Assembly: GCA_030849065.1 (NCBI GenBank)
Contig: JASAON010001441.1
Location: 1 to 27,953, forward strand
Origin: Jaenimonas drosophilae
Lineage: Eukaryota > Euglenozoa > Kinetoplastea > Trypanosomatida > Trypanosomatidae
Direction: 5' to 3'
DNA length: 27,953 bases
Every line of letters starts with the position of its first letter. Within the stretch, counting starts at the first letter, position 1. The translations under genes and the position numbers were made by a program. Below the pieces are notes generated by a model that made no database searches, was not told the origin of the DNA, and saw only the letters and a program-made list of their open reading frames with translations. Below are positions 7,445-17,267 of the stretch, one piece after another.

Positions 7445-9613
7445 ATGCAGTTTACATCGTCCAGCGAGGCGTGTCCTCACTCCTGGGATGAATCAATCAT
7501 GCGAACCGCTCACTCAACCGTTCATCGCGACGAATGTGCTTATTGCTGCAACGCGTGCCAAATGCCTGGAGGTGTATTTGTATGTATGGGATGCTTTGCT
7601 GGGTTCTGCGCAGCACACATAGCAAAGCACTTGGCTCAAAAGCCATCACATGTCATGTTCACAAGAATTGAAGAAATTCCTGAAGAACACCCGGAGCCTG
7701 AGGTGAAGGATGTGAATTATTTAGGAGTGGTGCGGGACAAGCAATACAATACCTGTGTATGCTGCGCAGCTTGTCAAGCATCCTTCACTTCTGTGCCCGA
7801 ATTGGCTGTGGATAGTTACACCAGCATTATTCATGCTCCAATGCCAGGCGCACAAGCAGCAGCTCAAGAAGGTGGCGGGTATCTTGTTCGGCCGCAGTGT
7901 CCACATTTGGTATGTCTTGAACAGCTGCAAAGTCCCTATTCAGCGAACGACCCGCCAACTTCGGCACACATGTGCTCTGCGGAAGGTTGTGGATGCACGA
8001 TGAACAATTGGATGTGCGTGACATGTGGCGCCATTGGCTGCCCGCGTGCGGAGTCTGGTGGAAATGGCCATGCACTGCAGCACTATACCGCAACTGGCCA
8101 TCCGTGTTGCGTCAAGGTTGGCACAGTGACGCCAGAAGGTGCCGACTTTTACTGCTATAGCTGTGATGACGAGGTGTCCGACCTGCATTTCGCTGCCCAT
8201 ATGGCACACTTTGGAATTGATGTGGCGACGGCACAAAAAACAGCGAAAACACTTGGAGAGATGGCCTATGACTATTCCTCTCAGTTCGATTTCAACATTC
8301 TCACCGAATCGGGCTCGAACCTTCAGCCCTGTTATGGGCCTGGGCACACAGGGATCATCAATATCGGAAATAGCTGCTACGTAGCATCGGTTGTGCAATG
8401 TCTCCTTTCTCTTCCACAATTCCACATGACGCTTCCGTGCGTTCATCAACAAAGCTGCACCACCGATCCATATGGTTGTCGCTACTGCCAAATGGAGCGC
8501 CTTGCTGATGGGCTGTGGTCAGGCAGGTACAGTGTTCAGGGAGCAGAAAAGGCGTCTCTTGGGGTGTCTATTCGGTCTTTCAAGAATGTCTTTGCCCAAG
8601 ATCACCCCGACTTCTCCACAGGACAGCAGCAAGATGCCCAGGAGTACTTACTGTACCTTCTGGAGCAAATGCAGCGCTTCATTCCCTCCCCCACCTCCGC
8701 GGCGCATCCGGTAACTGCATTTGACTTTGTTGTGGAGCATCGGGTGGAATGTACCAAGTGCCACAAAGTGCGCTACACCAAGGAAAAGGATAGGTGCCTC
8801 TCTCTGGATATTCCTCTCGATCCGAGTTCGCTTCCCCCGGTTGATGTAACTGTCAAGCCCTCCGAAACTGAGGTTGAAGCTCGTCGTCCCAAGTTCTCAC
8901 TGGGCGATTGCTTGGAGGCGTTTGTGCGACCAGTAGGAATTGACTGCCGCTGCGGATCGTGTGGTGCTCCATCAACGTACCAAAAGACTCAACGTATTGG
9001 GACGTTCCCTGATGTTTTCGCAGTGTACGTGCGACGAGCATACTTCGACGTCTCTGCGCTCACAACCAAGAAGCTGGACGCTTATGTCGACGTACCTGAA
9101 ACAATCAACCTGGAAGCGTATCGGTCGCGAGGGACACATCCAGGGGAGGTGCTCATGGCAGACCATTCTCCAGAGCCTACTGCGCGCCATCCTACCACTC
9201 AGGAAGTTGATGAAACTGCCCTGGCCATGGTTGTTAGTATGGGAATTGAGGTCGACATCGCCCGTTACGCTCTCTTGTTGACAGATATGAGTGTGGAACG
9301 CGCAATCGACTACATCTTCAGCCATCCTGATATTGCCACAGAGGCCGCAGTTGCTTCTTCCGCAGCTCCCCCACCTACCTCCACGACTAAAGTTGTGGAT
9401 GACGCCACACGTGATGGGCCGGCAGACTACAAACTTCATGCCATGATCAGTCATATGGGCTCTGGAGCCAAAAGTGGCCATTACATTTGCCACATCAAGG
9501 ATGCTGAGGGGCAGTGGGTACTCTTTAACGATGAGAAAGTTGGAAAGTCGCAGAGTCCACCCTTTTCCATGGCTTCAGTTTATTTCTTTGTTCGGAACCA
9601 TCCAGCCCACTGA
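7445..9613 (+). CDS. ubiquitin carboxyl-terminal hydrolase, USP5/isopeptidase T type
   Basis: The 722-residue protein has the USP5 domain order. A variant Cys/His zinc finger (about 10-72) is followed by a second ZnF-UBP domain (about 152-245) ending in VKVGTVTPEGADFYCYSCDDEV-like sequence. The catalytic domain has the Cys box NIGNSCYVAS with nucleophile Cys311, the GQQQDAQEYL box, and the His box SGHYICHIK with His679. A UBA domain (about 588-628, DETALAMVVSMG) is inserted before the His box. USP5 disassembles free unanchored polyubiquitin, recognising the free C-terminal Gly-Gly through the ZnF. Human USP5 is about 858 residues with two UBA domains; here only one is evident, which accounts for much of the length difference. 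The ATG at 7445 is the first after the splice acceptor. Confidence 0.92.
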   Translation: MQFTSSSEACPHSWDESIMRTAHSTVHRDECAYCCNACQMPGGVFVCMGCFAGFCAAHIAKHLAQKPSHVMFTRIEEIPEEHPEPEVKDVNYLGVVRDKQYNTCVCCAACQASFTSVPELAVDSYTSIIHAPMPGAQAAAQEGGGYLVRPQCPHLVCLEQLQSPYSANDPPTSAHMCSAEGCGCTMNNWMCVTCGAIGCPRAESGGNGHALQHYTATGHPCCVKVGTVTPEGADFYCYSCDDEVSDLHFAAHMAHFGIDVATAQKTAKTLGEMAYDYSSQFDFNILTESGSNLQPCYGPGHTGIINIGNSCYVASVVQCLLSLPQFHMTLPCVHQQSCTTDPYGCRYCQMERLADGLWSGRYSVQGAEKASLGVSIRSFKNVFAQDHPDFSTGQQQDAQEYLLYLLEQMQRFIPSPTSAAHPVTAFDFVVEHRVECTKCHKVRYTKEKDRCLSLDIPLDPSSLPPVDVTVKPSETEVEARRPKFSLGDCLEAFVRPVGIDCRCGSCGAPSTYQKTQRIGTFPDVFAVYVRRAYFDVSALTTKKLDAYVDVPETINLEAYRSRGTHPGEVLMADHSPEPTARHPTTQEVDETALAMVVSMGIEVDIARYALLLTDMSVERAIDYIFSHPDIATEAAVASSAAPPPTSTTKVVDDATRDGPADYKLHAMISHMGSGAKSGHYICHIKDAEGQWVLFNDEKVGKSQSPPFSMASVYFFVRNHPAH

Positions 9614-9853
9614 CAGTGAAGGACGAAAATGTGTCCTCATCACCCCACGGAAAAGCCAATAGCCAACAGGCTGTGGCGTATTGCTTCGAAGAAGTTGGGG
9701 GATAGTCCCCATTGTGGTATCACTCTGCAGCCCACACAAAAGAGAGGTTACTTGTCTTCGATATTTTGAAATTGAAGCCTGCCCCCGCCATGATGGCATT
9801 TCAAGCTGGATCACATCGGCAACTCTGTGGAGAGTGTGTTTCTGATACGCTGT

Positions 9854-9905
9854 GCTTCTTTCCTCCCCTTGCTCTCTCTCTACCGTGTGTGTGTGTGTGT
9901 CGTAG
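9854..9905 (+). promoter_or_regulatory. upstream alternative trans-splice acceptor with GT repeat
   Basis: A CT-rich tract followed by a GT dinucleotide repeat (about 9886-9900) ends in CGTAG, with AG at 9904-9905. It would give a 5' UTR of about 380 nt to the next gene. Confidence 0.45.
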
Positions 9906-10085
9906 ATCTCAGGAGTTGACCAGTGGAATCGCCGCTGGAGAAGTTCCGTTGCGAGTCAGGAGATTTACCTCACTCATTCTCTTAAAGATTGAATTCGTGC
10001 CAAGCAATCAGACACAACATACCTCAAGTCTATCCTCCACATAACACACATCGCCAAGTTTCTGGTGAAACCTTAGCACTCAATC

Positions 10086-10129
10086 TGTCCTCAACCTTTT
10101 GCCGTTCTGTTTTGTGTCTTCCTTGCTAG
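10086..10129 (+). promoter_or_regulatory. predicted trans-splice acceptor for the disordered-protein gene
   Basis: A pyrimidine-rich tract ends in CCTTGCTAG, with AG at 10128-10129. It gives a 157-nt 5' UTR with no upstream ATG. Confidence 0.6.
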
Positions 10130-10286
10130 ATCAAAAACCCTCTCGCATCCACAAGTTGAGCACTGTCCCTGTGGTTCGAAGAACTGCCCATCACACCACG
10201 TGTGCCCGCTGTGGTCTCCCTCACCTCATTGCAAAGGGGCCTTTCTCCTCGCAAAGGCCTTCCGCTAACACAAAGTCTGTGCCGAC

Positions 10287-11585
10287 ATGCGTGGCAACTA
10301 CCATCCTCAAGACACGCTCCAAGGCACACGCTCCGTACCTGCTTCCAGCCCTCCATACGCCGGTGCTGGTCCTGGCAGTAGACCGCCGATTCACGTACCA
10401 CTCCCAGTGTCGGCCTATGTCCCTGGCATGGACAAGCGGCCTTCACAGACGTCGCGTACTTCCGCACCGTTTCACCACCCAGGTACCGACATTGTCTTAA
10501 TGTCGATGGGGCCAACCCCTGTGGGAGACGAGCTCCAGTATCCTCCGCCTCTTTCGAGAGTCCATAGCGTTGGAACTACTGCCTCGAGCGGCTCACTTCA
10601 GATGGCTCCATCCATGACCATGGAGGCTACCGCATTCGTCCACCCCACCACTTCTCGGGACGCCGGAATGGCGCAAATGGTTCACCTCGAGGTCATTCCC
10701 CCTCCACTGACGCAAGGATTTGATCCCATCGCCTCCGTCAACCCACACGGCCACTCCTCGATGAGCGATCTTCAACCGCAGCTCATCCCAGTGGACATTA
10801 CCACCGGTACCTATCTTCTCCCTCAGGGACAGTCCATCGTGCCACTGGGGACGATGTTCCCAGGTCACCATTGCTCACCGGATGTGAGCAGCCTCGGCGG
10901 GATGGCATCGCTGCCGCTCAGCTCACCCTACATGCAGCAAACACAGCCACAGTCCGCAGCGGCCATGCCAGTCTCCAATACCCCACAATTTCTCTCCAAT
11001 GACCAGCCCATGAGCTGGATTGCTGCGGCGGATGGTACCGTGATCTCACCAATGGGAGTGGGGCCGCAGCCCACAGGAACACCATTCTACGTTCTGCATT
11101 CTGGGTTCTCCCCATCCTCTCCACCACATACGAGGGACAACACCAACTCCGTCATGCCACAAGTAATGCCTTCAACCACATCAATGGGTCGTGTAGGGGA
11201 GGGAGCTCCCATGGCCCGACCGGTGGAATGGGCATCGCAAGGGACAGTAGGAATGCAAGTCCCGCAAATGTCTCAGCAATCCAGGTGGCCAGCTCCGATG
11301 CAGCAACCTCCGTTGGGGTCGCGGCAGCCGTCGCAGCTCTTGCATCAGACTCTACCCTACTCCCGTATTTTCTATTCGAAACACGAGGGCGGTTTCAAGG
11401 GCGTGCGTGGGTATTTGGCTCCGGGGATTGGAGACCGCGCTGTGCCTGGGACGACAACCATCACAACGTTACCTCGACTGGCTGTACCACAACCTCCATG
11501 GGGCCGTCTACCAGAAGGGAGTATTCCGAACAAGGGGGAGCTTTCATCGTCGCAGAGCTCCCCACGGGATGTCGACAGTGACTAG
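10287..11585 (+). CDS. disordered Met/Pro/Ser/Gln-rich protein, function unknown
   Basis: I do not recognise this 432-residue protein. It is rich in Pro, Ser, Thr, Met, Gln and Gly from end to end, with no predicted hydrophobic core, membrane segment, zinc finger or RRM. The one segment that looks ordered is near residues 355-380 (PYSRIFYSKHEGGFKGVRGY), which has aromatic and basic residues and could be a short binding motif. An in-frame stop at 10266-10268 and the absence of any earlier ATG after the acceptor support the start. Such composition is common in trypanosomatid post-transcriptional regulators that recruit partners through low-complexity tails. The unusually long untranslated stretch behind it would fit a regulated mRNA, but this is inference. 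Confidence 0.75.
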   Translation: MRGNYHPQDTLQGTRSVPASSPPYAGAGPGSRPPIHVPLPVSAYVPGMDKRPSQTSRTSAPFHHPGTDIVLMSMGPTPVGDELQYPPPLSRVHSVGTTASSGSLQMAPSMTMEATAFVHPTTSRDAGMAQMVHLEVIPPPLTQGFDPIASVNPHGHSSMSDLQPQLIPVDITTGTYLLPQGQSIVPLGTMFPGHHCSPDVSSLGGMASLPLSSPYMQQTQPQSAAAMPVSNTPQFLSNDQPMSWIAAADGTVISPMGVGPQPTGTPFYVLHSGFSPSSPPHTRDNTNSVMPQVMPSTTSMGRVGEGAPMARPVEWASQGTVGMQVPQMSQQSRWPAPMQQPPLGSRQPSQLLHQTLPYSRIFYSKHEGGFKGVRGYLAPGIGDRAVPGTTTITTLPRLAVPQPPWGRLPEGSIPNKGELSSSQSSPRDVDSD

Positions 11586-12946
11586 TACAGAACGTGAATA
11601 TCATGAGAGTTGAACGAACGTGACCCTCGCCTGCCTCACAGAATTTTACATTTGTCGTGCGGGAAGACACGGGTGTAGAGTAGCTTCCGCGCATCATTAG
11701 CCCTTACCAACCTTCTTTTCTCGTTGGCTAGCCTATGGAATGGCTCAAAGACTGAGGCTAGCTGGATTTGGGTGTGCATGCACAGAGACGTACTTGGCGT
11801 TCGTAAGCACAACGGCGTACGCCTCCTCTCCCCTTGGCTGGAAAGTTCCTCAGTTCAGCTTGTTGGCCGCAGCATTTTTTTTTTATATATGGGTGGTGCA
11901 ACTTGGGAGATATTGTTCCAGGGGTGTGGGGGCAGTGCTGAGCCCAGTTCCCCCTTTTCACTCTCTTTACATCTATCTCTCCTTCTCTATCGCTCTATAT
12001 TGCCCGTGAATTTTTTTCACATGCGCGCGTCTGTTGTTTATGGGTCATTTTTCTTCTGTTCTTCTTCTGCTTCGGCGTTGTTCGTAGAGTATTGCCTGTC
12101 ACTTCTTCCGTTATCCGCTCGCTCGTTGTTTACGTTTCCTCTTCTGTCTTTTTTGCCGCTTTCTTTGTTCTTTATGTTGTCATGTTTTCTCTGAGTTGAG
12201 GTGTTGGCTTCCGTGTGTCTCCGCACCTGTGCTCTTTGTGGTTGGGTTGACTGCAACAACAGCTACCCTTGTGATTGCCAATCCGTGCGATTACGAGTAG
12301 TAAGTGCGGAGATGGAAGTCGTCAGTTGAGTACACGAGTGACTTGTGACTTGTGAAGCTCACACCTGTCGGACTGCAAACAGAGCTCTCGCTTCTTGTTG
12401 CGAGCAACGTTGGATGTGAGTTCTCTAGTCCATGGCGGTTGAACACCGGGAACTGATTCATCTACGAATGGGGTTGGTGTGAAAAAAAAAACACTTTCTG
12501 TCTTTGGAAGTGGGTTTCTCCCACCTATCAGATACCTCCTCCCTGTTTGATGGTGACTCAGTGGACGTGAACCAATGAATTTCTTCTGTGGGAATAGTGA
12601 ATAATGTCGAGACAAAATAAGACGAGGCACATCATCGAAGCTATATGAATATAAGAGGAATGAGAAGCGCCTAAACGGGCCAGGATACGAAGCATTTTCT
12701 TTTTGTTGTCCACTCCCCCCTTCCCTCTGTGCCACCGTGCCTATGTTCGCTTTTTCATCCAGCTTAAGGTATCTGTTGTTGTTGGGTTTTTCGTTTTGCT
12801 TTTTTGATGTTGTTTGGGGGGACATTTTCACTTTCATTGTAGTTTTCTAAGGGAAGTTTCTTTTTACGTTTGATTTCAAGCTAAGCTACTAAGGGTTCAT
12901 TTTTTTCTTTTTGCTTTTTCCTTCATTCTGTTCTTGTTGTTGCTTT

Positions 12947-12965
12947 TGTTGTTGTTGTTGTTGTT
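12947..12965. repeat. TTG trinucleotide repeat
   Basis: About six consecutive TTG/GTT units lie in a T-rich non-coding stretch. Confidence 0.8.
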
Positions 12966-13642
12966 ATGGTTGTGCTTTTCTTGTAGTATGTTATGCTCGT
13001 GGGGAGTGAAGCATGTGGGAGGGGACATATGTGCGGAAGGTAGATATTAGAGCCCGCTCTATATCAGAGGGCTTTCCATGGAAGCGCAGTTCACGTCCCG
13101 TAATACCAGTGCTTCGTTCTGATGCTGTGGTATCGTGTGGTTGTCGCCTTGTGGGTGTGTGTGTTTCTGGCGTCGATGGATTCTTTCCTTCTCTTCTTGC
13201 TTCGCGTCGTTTCTATTCCGAGTCTTCATTGATTATTGCTATGGTAGCCACCTATGGTTAGCTCACTTCCTCGTCTCCTTCCTTCTTGCGTTTCTCTGTT
13301 TTCCCTTTATTGCCCCTTGGGTTACTACTGCGGATTGTGGGCATTGCCCCGCAGCGAAGGAGAGAGGAAAGAAGTTAGCCTTCTGTGATGAGGTATCATG
13401 TGTGCAAGCACCAATGTATTTTCTGTTGAACGTGGATGTGAAAGTGTGATTTGTGCACATGAGTTGGTATTACTTGCGTTGTTAAGCTGTCGACTTGCTT
13501 GTTGTGTATATGTGCGTGCGCGCGTGCATTTTCGCAGGCGCTGCGACCTGTTCACTCTCCCTTTTGAGGGCAAGTTGCCCATCTTGGTGAAAGCAAAGTA
13601 ACAGGGAGGTGCATCAGTCCAGGATGTTGGCAGGGTGGCGAG

Positions 13643-13668
13643 TGGAGCACAGAATGCATCGTGCTCCA
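13643..13668 (+). other. hairpin within a larger potential fold
   Basis: TGGAGCAC pairs perfectly with GTGCTCCA across a 10-nt loop. A further 7-bp stem, TCCAGGA at 13618-13624 with TCCTGGA at 13715-13721, encloses it, giving a possible structured RNA of about 105 nt. Confidence 0.4.
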
Positions 13669-13833
13669 ACCGTAGTGGCAGTGGTGGCGAATAGGTTACT
13701 CTCACTCCACGCAGTCCTGGAAGATGTCACAGCTCCATCGTGTCTATTATGGACGGCATTCCCCAAGAAGAAACGTGTGTCCTTTTCTTTTTCTTCATTT
13801 GTATTTTGTTGTTGTCGTTGCTGGTGTCTGTGC

Positions 13834-13848
13834 TTTTTTTTTTTTTTT
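13834..13848. repeat. T15 homopolymer
   Basis: Fifteen consecutive T on the plus strand in the non-coding gap. It could serve as a splice-acceptor tract or a Pol III-type terminator, but neither role is supported by a neighbouring gene. Confidence 0.85.
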
Positions 13849-14960
13849 ACCTCTCCCGACTACATTCTTTATATATACATATATAGTGTTTTCCTTCCTC
13901 CTACCCCTCACTATCACCACCACTCCTTCCGCCCCCCATTCTTTGAGGGAAGACATCCCATGTTGGGTCTCGACGTATCAGCTTCACCTCCCTCACTGTT
14001 ATCAACATCACGCATCTGCGCTTTTCGCGAGATGTGAACGTGCAAATCCCTCCCTCCCTATAACTCTCCCTCTCCCCTTCCCCCCATTCCATCAATCACC
14101 ACCCTCTTCCGTTCCTGATTGAAGAAGTGGAGTACATACTTCATCACAGGTGTGGGAAGATGTGACCCCGCAAGAGACGAGGGTAGGCCGTGGCATGGAA
14201 AGTGAGAGAGGAGTGCAGTCACGGCGCTCCATCTAATCCAAAGAGGACTATCTACAAAACAACGACGTTTCAGGGCTAATCTTCAGGTTAGCGAACGCGC
14301 AATCACTCACACACGCTCATCGTTCCTTTTTGTGCACTCATTTACATATCTTTAATTTTACGAGTTGTTTTTTCCCTTTCTGGTGTCTTTCTCTTCCTCC
14401 TTCACGCTCACCGCACGTATCTTCAATACACACATGCACTCATCCTCTTTCTCCACGGTCCAGGTGTCTGCCACAGCGAAGGGTCTCTCCCCTCATTCCC
14501 TCTATCACCAGTGCTCCGACCTCTCTGCAAACTGATGCGACAGAGGAGGAGTGAGCTCAGAACTCGCTGTATTCGAAGAGGGACTTCCTTACAGGGCCTC
14601 TTTCCCCTTTCTTTCAAGTCTTCCACCTATTCGGGGAGTCACGTCCGTGCGATGGAAGAACCGTGTGCTGCTCCACCACCACACTTCCCACTGCTTGTGA
14701 GTGCCCACCGCACTCTTCTCTCTACTCGCCCGTGTTGCGAGAAGTACGCGTCTCTAAGATGGGTTGAGACGGCTACTACATTTAATAATGTCCGCATGAA
14801 CATGCACGGGAATATTCTGTTTGTGAGTAGTACAGGAGACGAAGCAGCACATGACTGATCTTTGCTCCCACTCTTCCTGTACCTCACTCAATACCCAGAT
14901 GTTGAATTTTCCCTCTTTCCTTTTTTTTTATCGCCGTTGTTCTGTCGTTGTGGCTGTCGC

Positions 14961-14973
14961 TTTTTTTTTTTTT
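14961..14973. repeat. T13 homopolymer
   Basis: Thirteen consecutive T on the plus strand, in the T-rich non-coding gap. Confidence 0.85.
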
Positions 14974-15013
14974 GCGTGCGCGCCGCTGTCTGCGTTCCTC
15001 ACGACCGTTTCTT

Positions 15014-15068
15014 TCTCTCTCTCTCTCTCTCTCTGTTGCTGTTGTTGTTTCTTGTTGTGTGTGTGTGT
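15014..15068. repeat. CT and GT dinucleotide repeats
   Basis: A TC repeat (15014-15034), a short TTG stretch and a GT repeat (about 15056-15068) follow one another. The minus strand is correspondingly purine-rich. Confidence 0.8.
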
Positions 15069-15672
15069 TTGCTTTGTTTCTGCCGTCGCTTATGTACTCC
15101 TCCTTCTTCCCGTACCTATTTCTCCCTATTTCACTCGACACTCTTTCGTTTGGGATTTCTCCTTTCTTCCTGCTCACTTGTGATTCGATCTATACACACA
15201 CATGTACAAACTATATACAACAGTATATGAATATGTATGCGCCAACATATACAAGTGTGTGTGTATCCGTATATTTGATCTCATCGTACGAGATGTTCAT
15301 GATTTCTCCTGCCTTGTTTCGTTGTTGTTGCTTCTTCTTTTTCTGTGTGTGTGGAGCCAATGAATCAATTTACTTCCCAAAACCGCTACCGTCGCGCTCG
15401 CCTGCTGCTGCTATGCACTGGGTGTGACGGACGGATCCACACTGGGGGGGAGAACCATAATCCCTCACGAAATGGTGGGAAAACAGGAAATGCGACTTTT
15501 ATTTGCTAAGTGGGAAATACCCTCTGCGGTCTCTCCACTAGGTGCTTCATCACGCTCATGTGGTTCTGCTACATTGTTCTATCGTGGAATGCATATGTGT
15601 CAACATGGGAAAATGAAACTAATGCAGTTCAGTAAAGGGTGGACTGTCGTCGTAGGTATCGTTGGATCTTCG

Positions 15673-15740
15673 CGCTGTGGCTTAGGCCACGCGGAGCCTC
15701 AAGCCAGAAAAGTCGTTGAAGCTCAAGCTTCGTGGCTTGA
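15673..15740 (+). other. tandem hairpins, possible structured RNA
   Basis: Two hairpins sit 5 nt apart. The first pairs CGC-GTGGC with GCCAC-GCG around a TTAG loop, with one bulged T (15673-15693). The second pairs TCAAGCCA with TGGCTTGA perfectly (15699-15706 with 15733-15740) and contains an inner GAAGC/GCTTC stem with a TCAA loop (15718-15731). The surrounding 400 bp has balanced composition, unlike the T-rich flanks. No known RNA family is recognised. Confidence 0.45.
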
Positions 15741-16367
15741 TTTCTGGTCTGCATATAGCACAACACCCCCAATGGAAATTACTCCTCCGCGTGCATTAAT
15801 GGATGAGAAATGGGGGAGACGAGGAAGATGAGGAAGAGGTGGCTGGCGGAGCACAGTGGCGGTGACGCTCTCCATCCCACAACTTGTGTATTTGCCTTTG
15901 CCTCTCCTTTCTTCTTCTGGAACGGGTCAGATATGAGCGATGTTTTTTTTGTTCCTTCGTTGTTGTTTGTGTTCTCCCCTTTTCTCTTCTCTACATAGCC
16001 TCTATTTGTCAGTCTTTGTCTGGACTACGCAATTAAGCTGTGTGGGCATCTGCCAGGATTGGGCGACGATGCTCATGATTCATTAGGGAGAGCATGCATT
16101 TACACATCGAAACACGTCGTGACTCCTCTCCTTTTCATTGAGTTCTTTTGCTATTGTTGTTCTCTCTATCTATATCTGTGGGTTTCTGGGTCTTACTCAT
16201 CTTTTCTGCGATGAAAGTCACGCACTTTCTTTGGTTCTCAATTTTGTGGTTACATCTCGGGCATTTTTGCCTGAATTTCATCTGCTCATGGCCTTGCCAT
16301 GTGAAGCCTGTGATGGGAAGATCCAGTGAATGGAGGAAGCCTCTTCGCCTCATTCTCCTCCTCCTCA

Positions 16368-16382
16368 GACACACACACACAC
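16368..16382. repeat. AC dinucleotide repeat
   Basis: About seven AC units; a second AC repeat lies at about 16689-16702. Both are in the non-coding gap upstream of the acyltransferase. Confidence 0.8.
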
Positions 16383-17210
16383 GCACTGACACACAACCGC
16401 TGAGTAATTCTGTTTCGAGGTGGCGTTAATCGCTCAATGCAGTTACTAAATCAACGCATGTCGCTCTGCTGTGTTCTTGTGTTGGTGGGGGAGAAGAAAC
16501 TGTTTGTTTTTTCTTGTATCTCACATCCATGTATCATCATTTCTTTTCGACGATGTTGTCCTTTGAATGTTTTCCCCCTTTTTCATTTCATTTGGTAGGT
16601 TGGTTGCTACCCTTCTTCCCACGGAGTACGCCAACACTCCTCCTCCTTCTCCCACCATCCCTCAATTCCCAAAAAATTCTCTCCCTCTACACACACACAC
16701 ACGTACGTACCACAGCTTAGACTACACTTCTGTTTTTCTCGTCACGCCTCGCTAGAGAGCCACATGAAGTGCGCGAACAAATTGCTGGCCCCCGTGGTGG
16801 CTGATTGCTTGTTGTATCTGGTGTTGGATGCTTGACTACACGTAGTTTCTGTTTCCTTGATCTCTTTCTTTCCTCCTTCACTCTCTGAGTGACTGGATGG
16901 ACGTGTGCGTCTCTGTTTTGTGCGTCGGTGGCGACGTAAATGTCCGTTCGGGCCCACGAGTGGCATCCAAGTGTATCTGCGCCTGCGTGTGTGTGTTTTC
17001 TTTTCTTTGCTGCAAGAGAATCTTTTTCTCTCTGCAACGGGCTTCGTCCCGTATCAACTTCCATCAAGACGCTTTTTGTCTGACGACCACCTACCGTGTG
17101 TCGCGTGTCACTGTAAAAGGTCCGGGGTAGTGGCTCTGCTTCCCATAAACCTGACTCACAAACGTCTTCTCCGCATCTCACCCCCTATTGTTGTGCTGAC
17201 CTTAGTAGGC

Positions 17211-17252
17211 TTCCTTTCCTTTCCTCATCCGTACACTTCTTGTGGCACTTAG
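17211..17252 (+). promoter_or_regulatory. predicted trans-splice acceptor for the acyltransferase
   Basis: The tract TTCCTTTCCTTTCCTCATCC continues to GGCACTTAG, with AG at 17251-17252. It leaves a 15-nt 5' UTR. Confidence 0.65.
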
Positions 17253-17267
17253 CCATTACTCTCCGTC

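Larger units (their letters stand above)
9614..10286. other. intergenic region with two splice acceptors, no gene seen
   Basis: These 673 bp hold the deubiquitinase 3' UTR and the leader of the next gene. There are two good pyrimidine-AG acceptors, at 9904-9905 (after a GT repeat) and 10128-10129. I find no ATG between them that opens a convincing reading frame. Confidence 0.55.
11586..17267. other. 5.7 kb gap without a convincing gene
   Basis: This is by far the longest gene-free stretch in the window. It is dominated by T-rich and CT-rich sequence with many homopolymers and dinucleotide repeats. Open frames of up to about 170 codons exist on both strands but look like low-complexity translations, mostly lacking a proper ATG start. 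Islands of more balanced composition occur near 12280-12480, 13600-13770, 14110-14310, 14620-14860, 15420-15880 and 16010-16110, several with hairpins. I found no tRNA with a sound cloverleaf. It could be a very long 3' UTR of the preceding gene, a non-coding RNA region, or a domain boundary. Confidence 0.6.

Noticed and set aside
7940..8491. 183-codon minus-strand frame
   Set aside because: A shadow of the deubiquitinase coding sequence, which has clear catalytic motifs on the other strand.
10171..10186. GGTTCGAA word resembling a tRNA B box (also GTTCAAATC near 18565)
   Set aside because: No matching A box, acceptor stem or cloverleaf can be formed around either site.
12322..12837. 171-codon minus-strand frame in the gap
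   Set aside because: Opposite to the transcription direction, no recognisable family, and composition typical of the reverse complement of pyrimidine-rich DNA.
14511..14858. 115-codon plus-strand frame in the gap
   Set aside because: Starts at GTG; later ATGs leave only 68-108 codons with no recognisable feature. It cannot be told from chance.
16717..17181. 154-codon minus-strand frame in the gap
   Set aside because: Same reasons: antisense to the polycistron, with Lys/Arg-rich low-complexity sequence.
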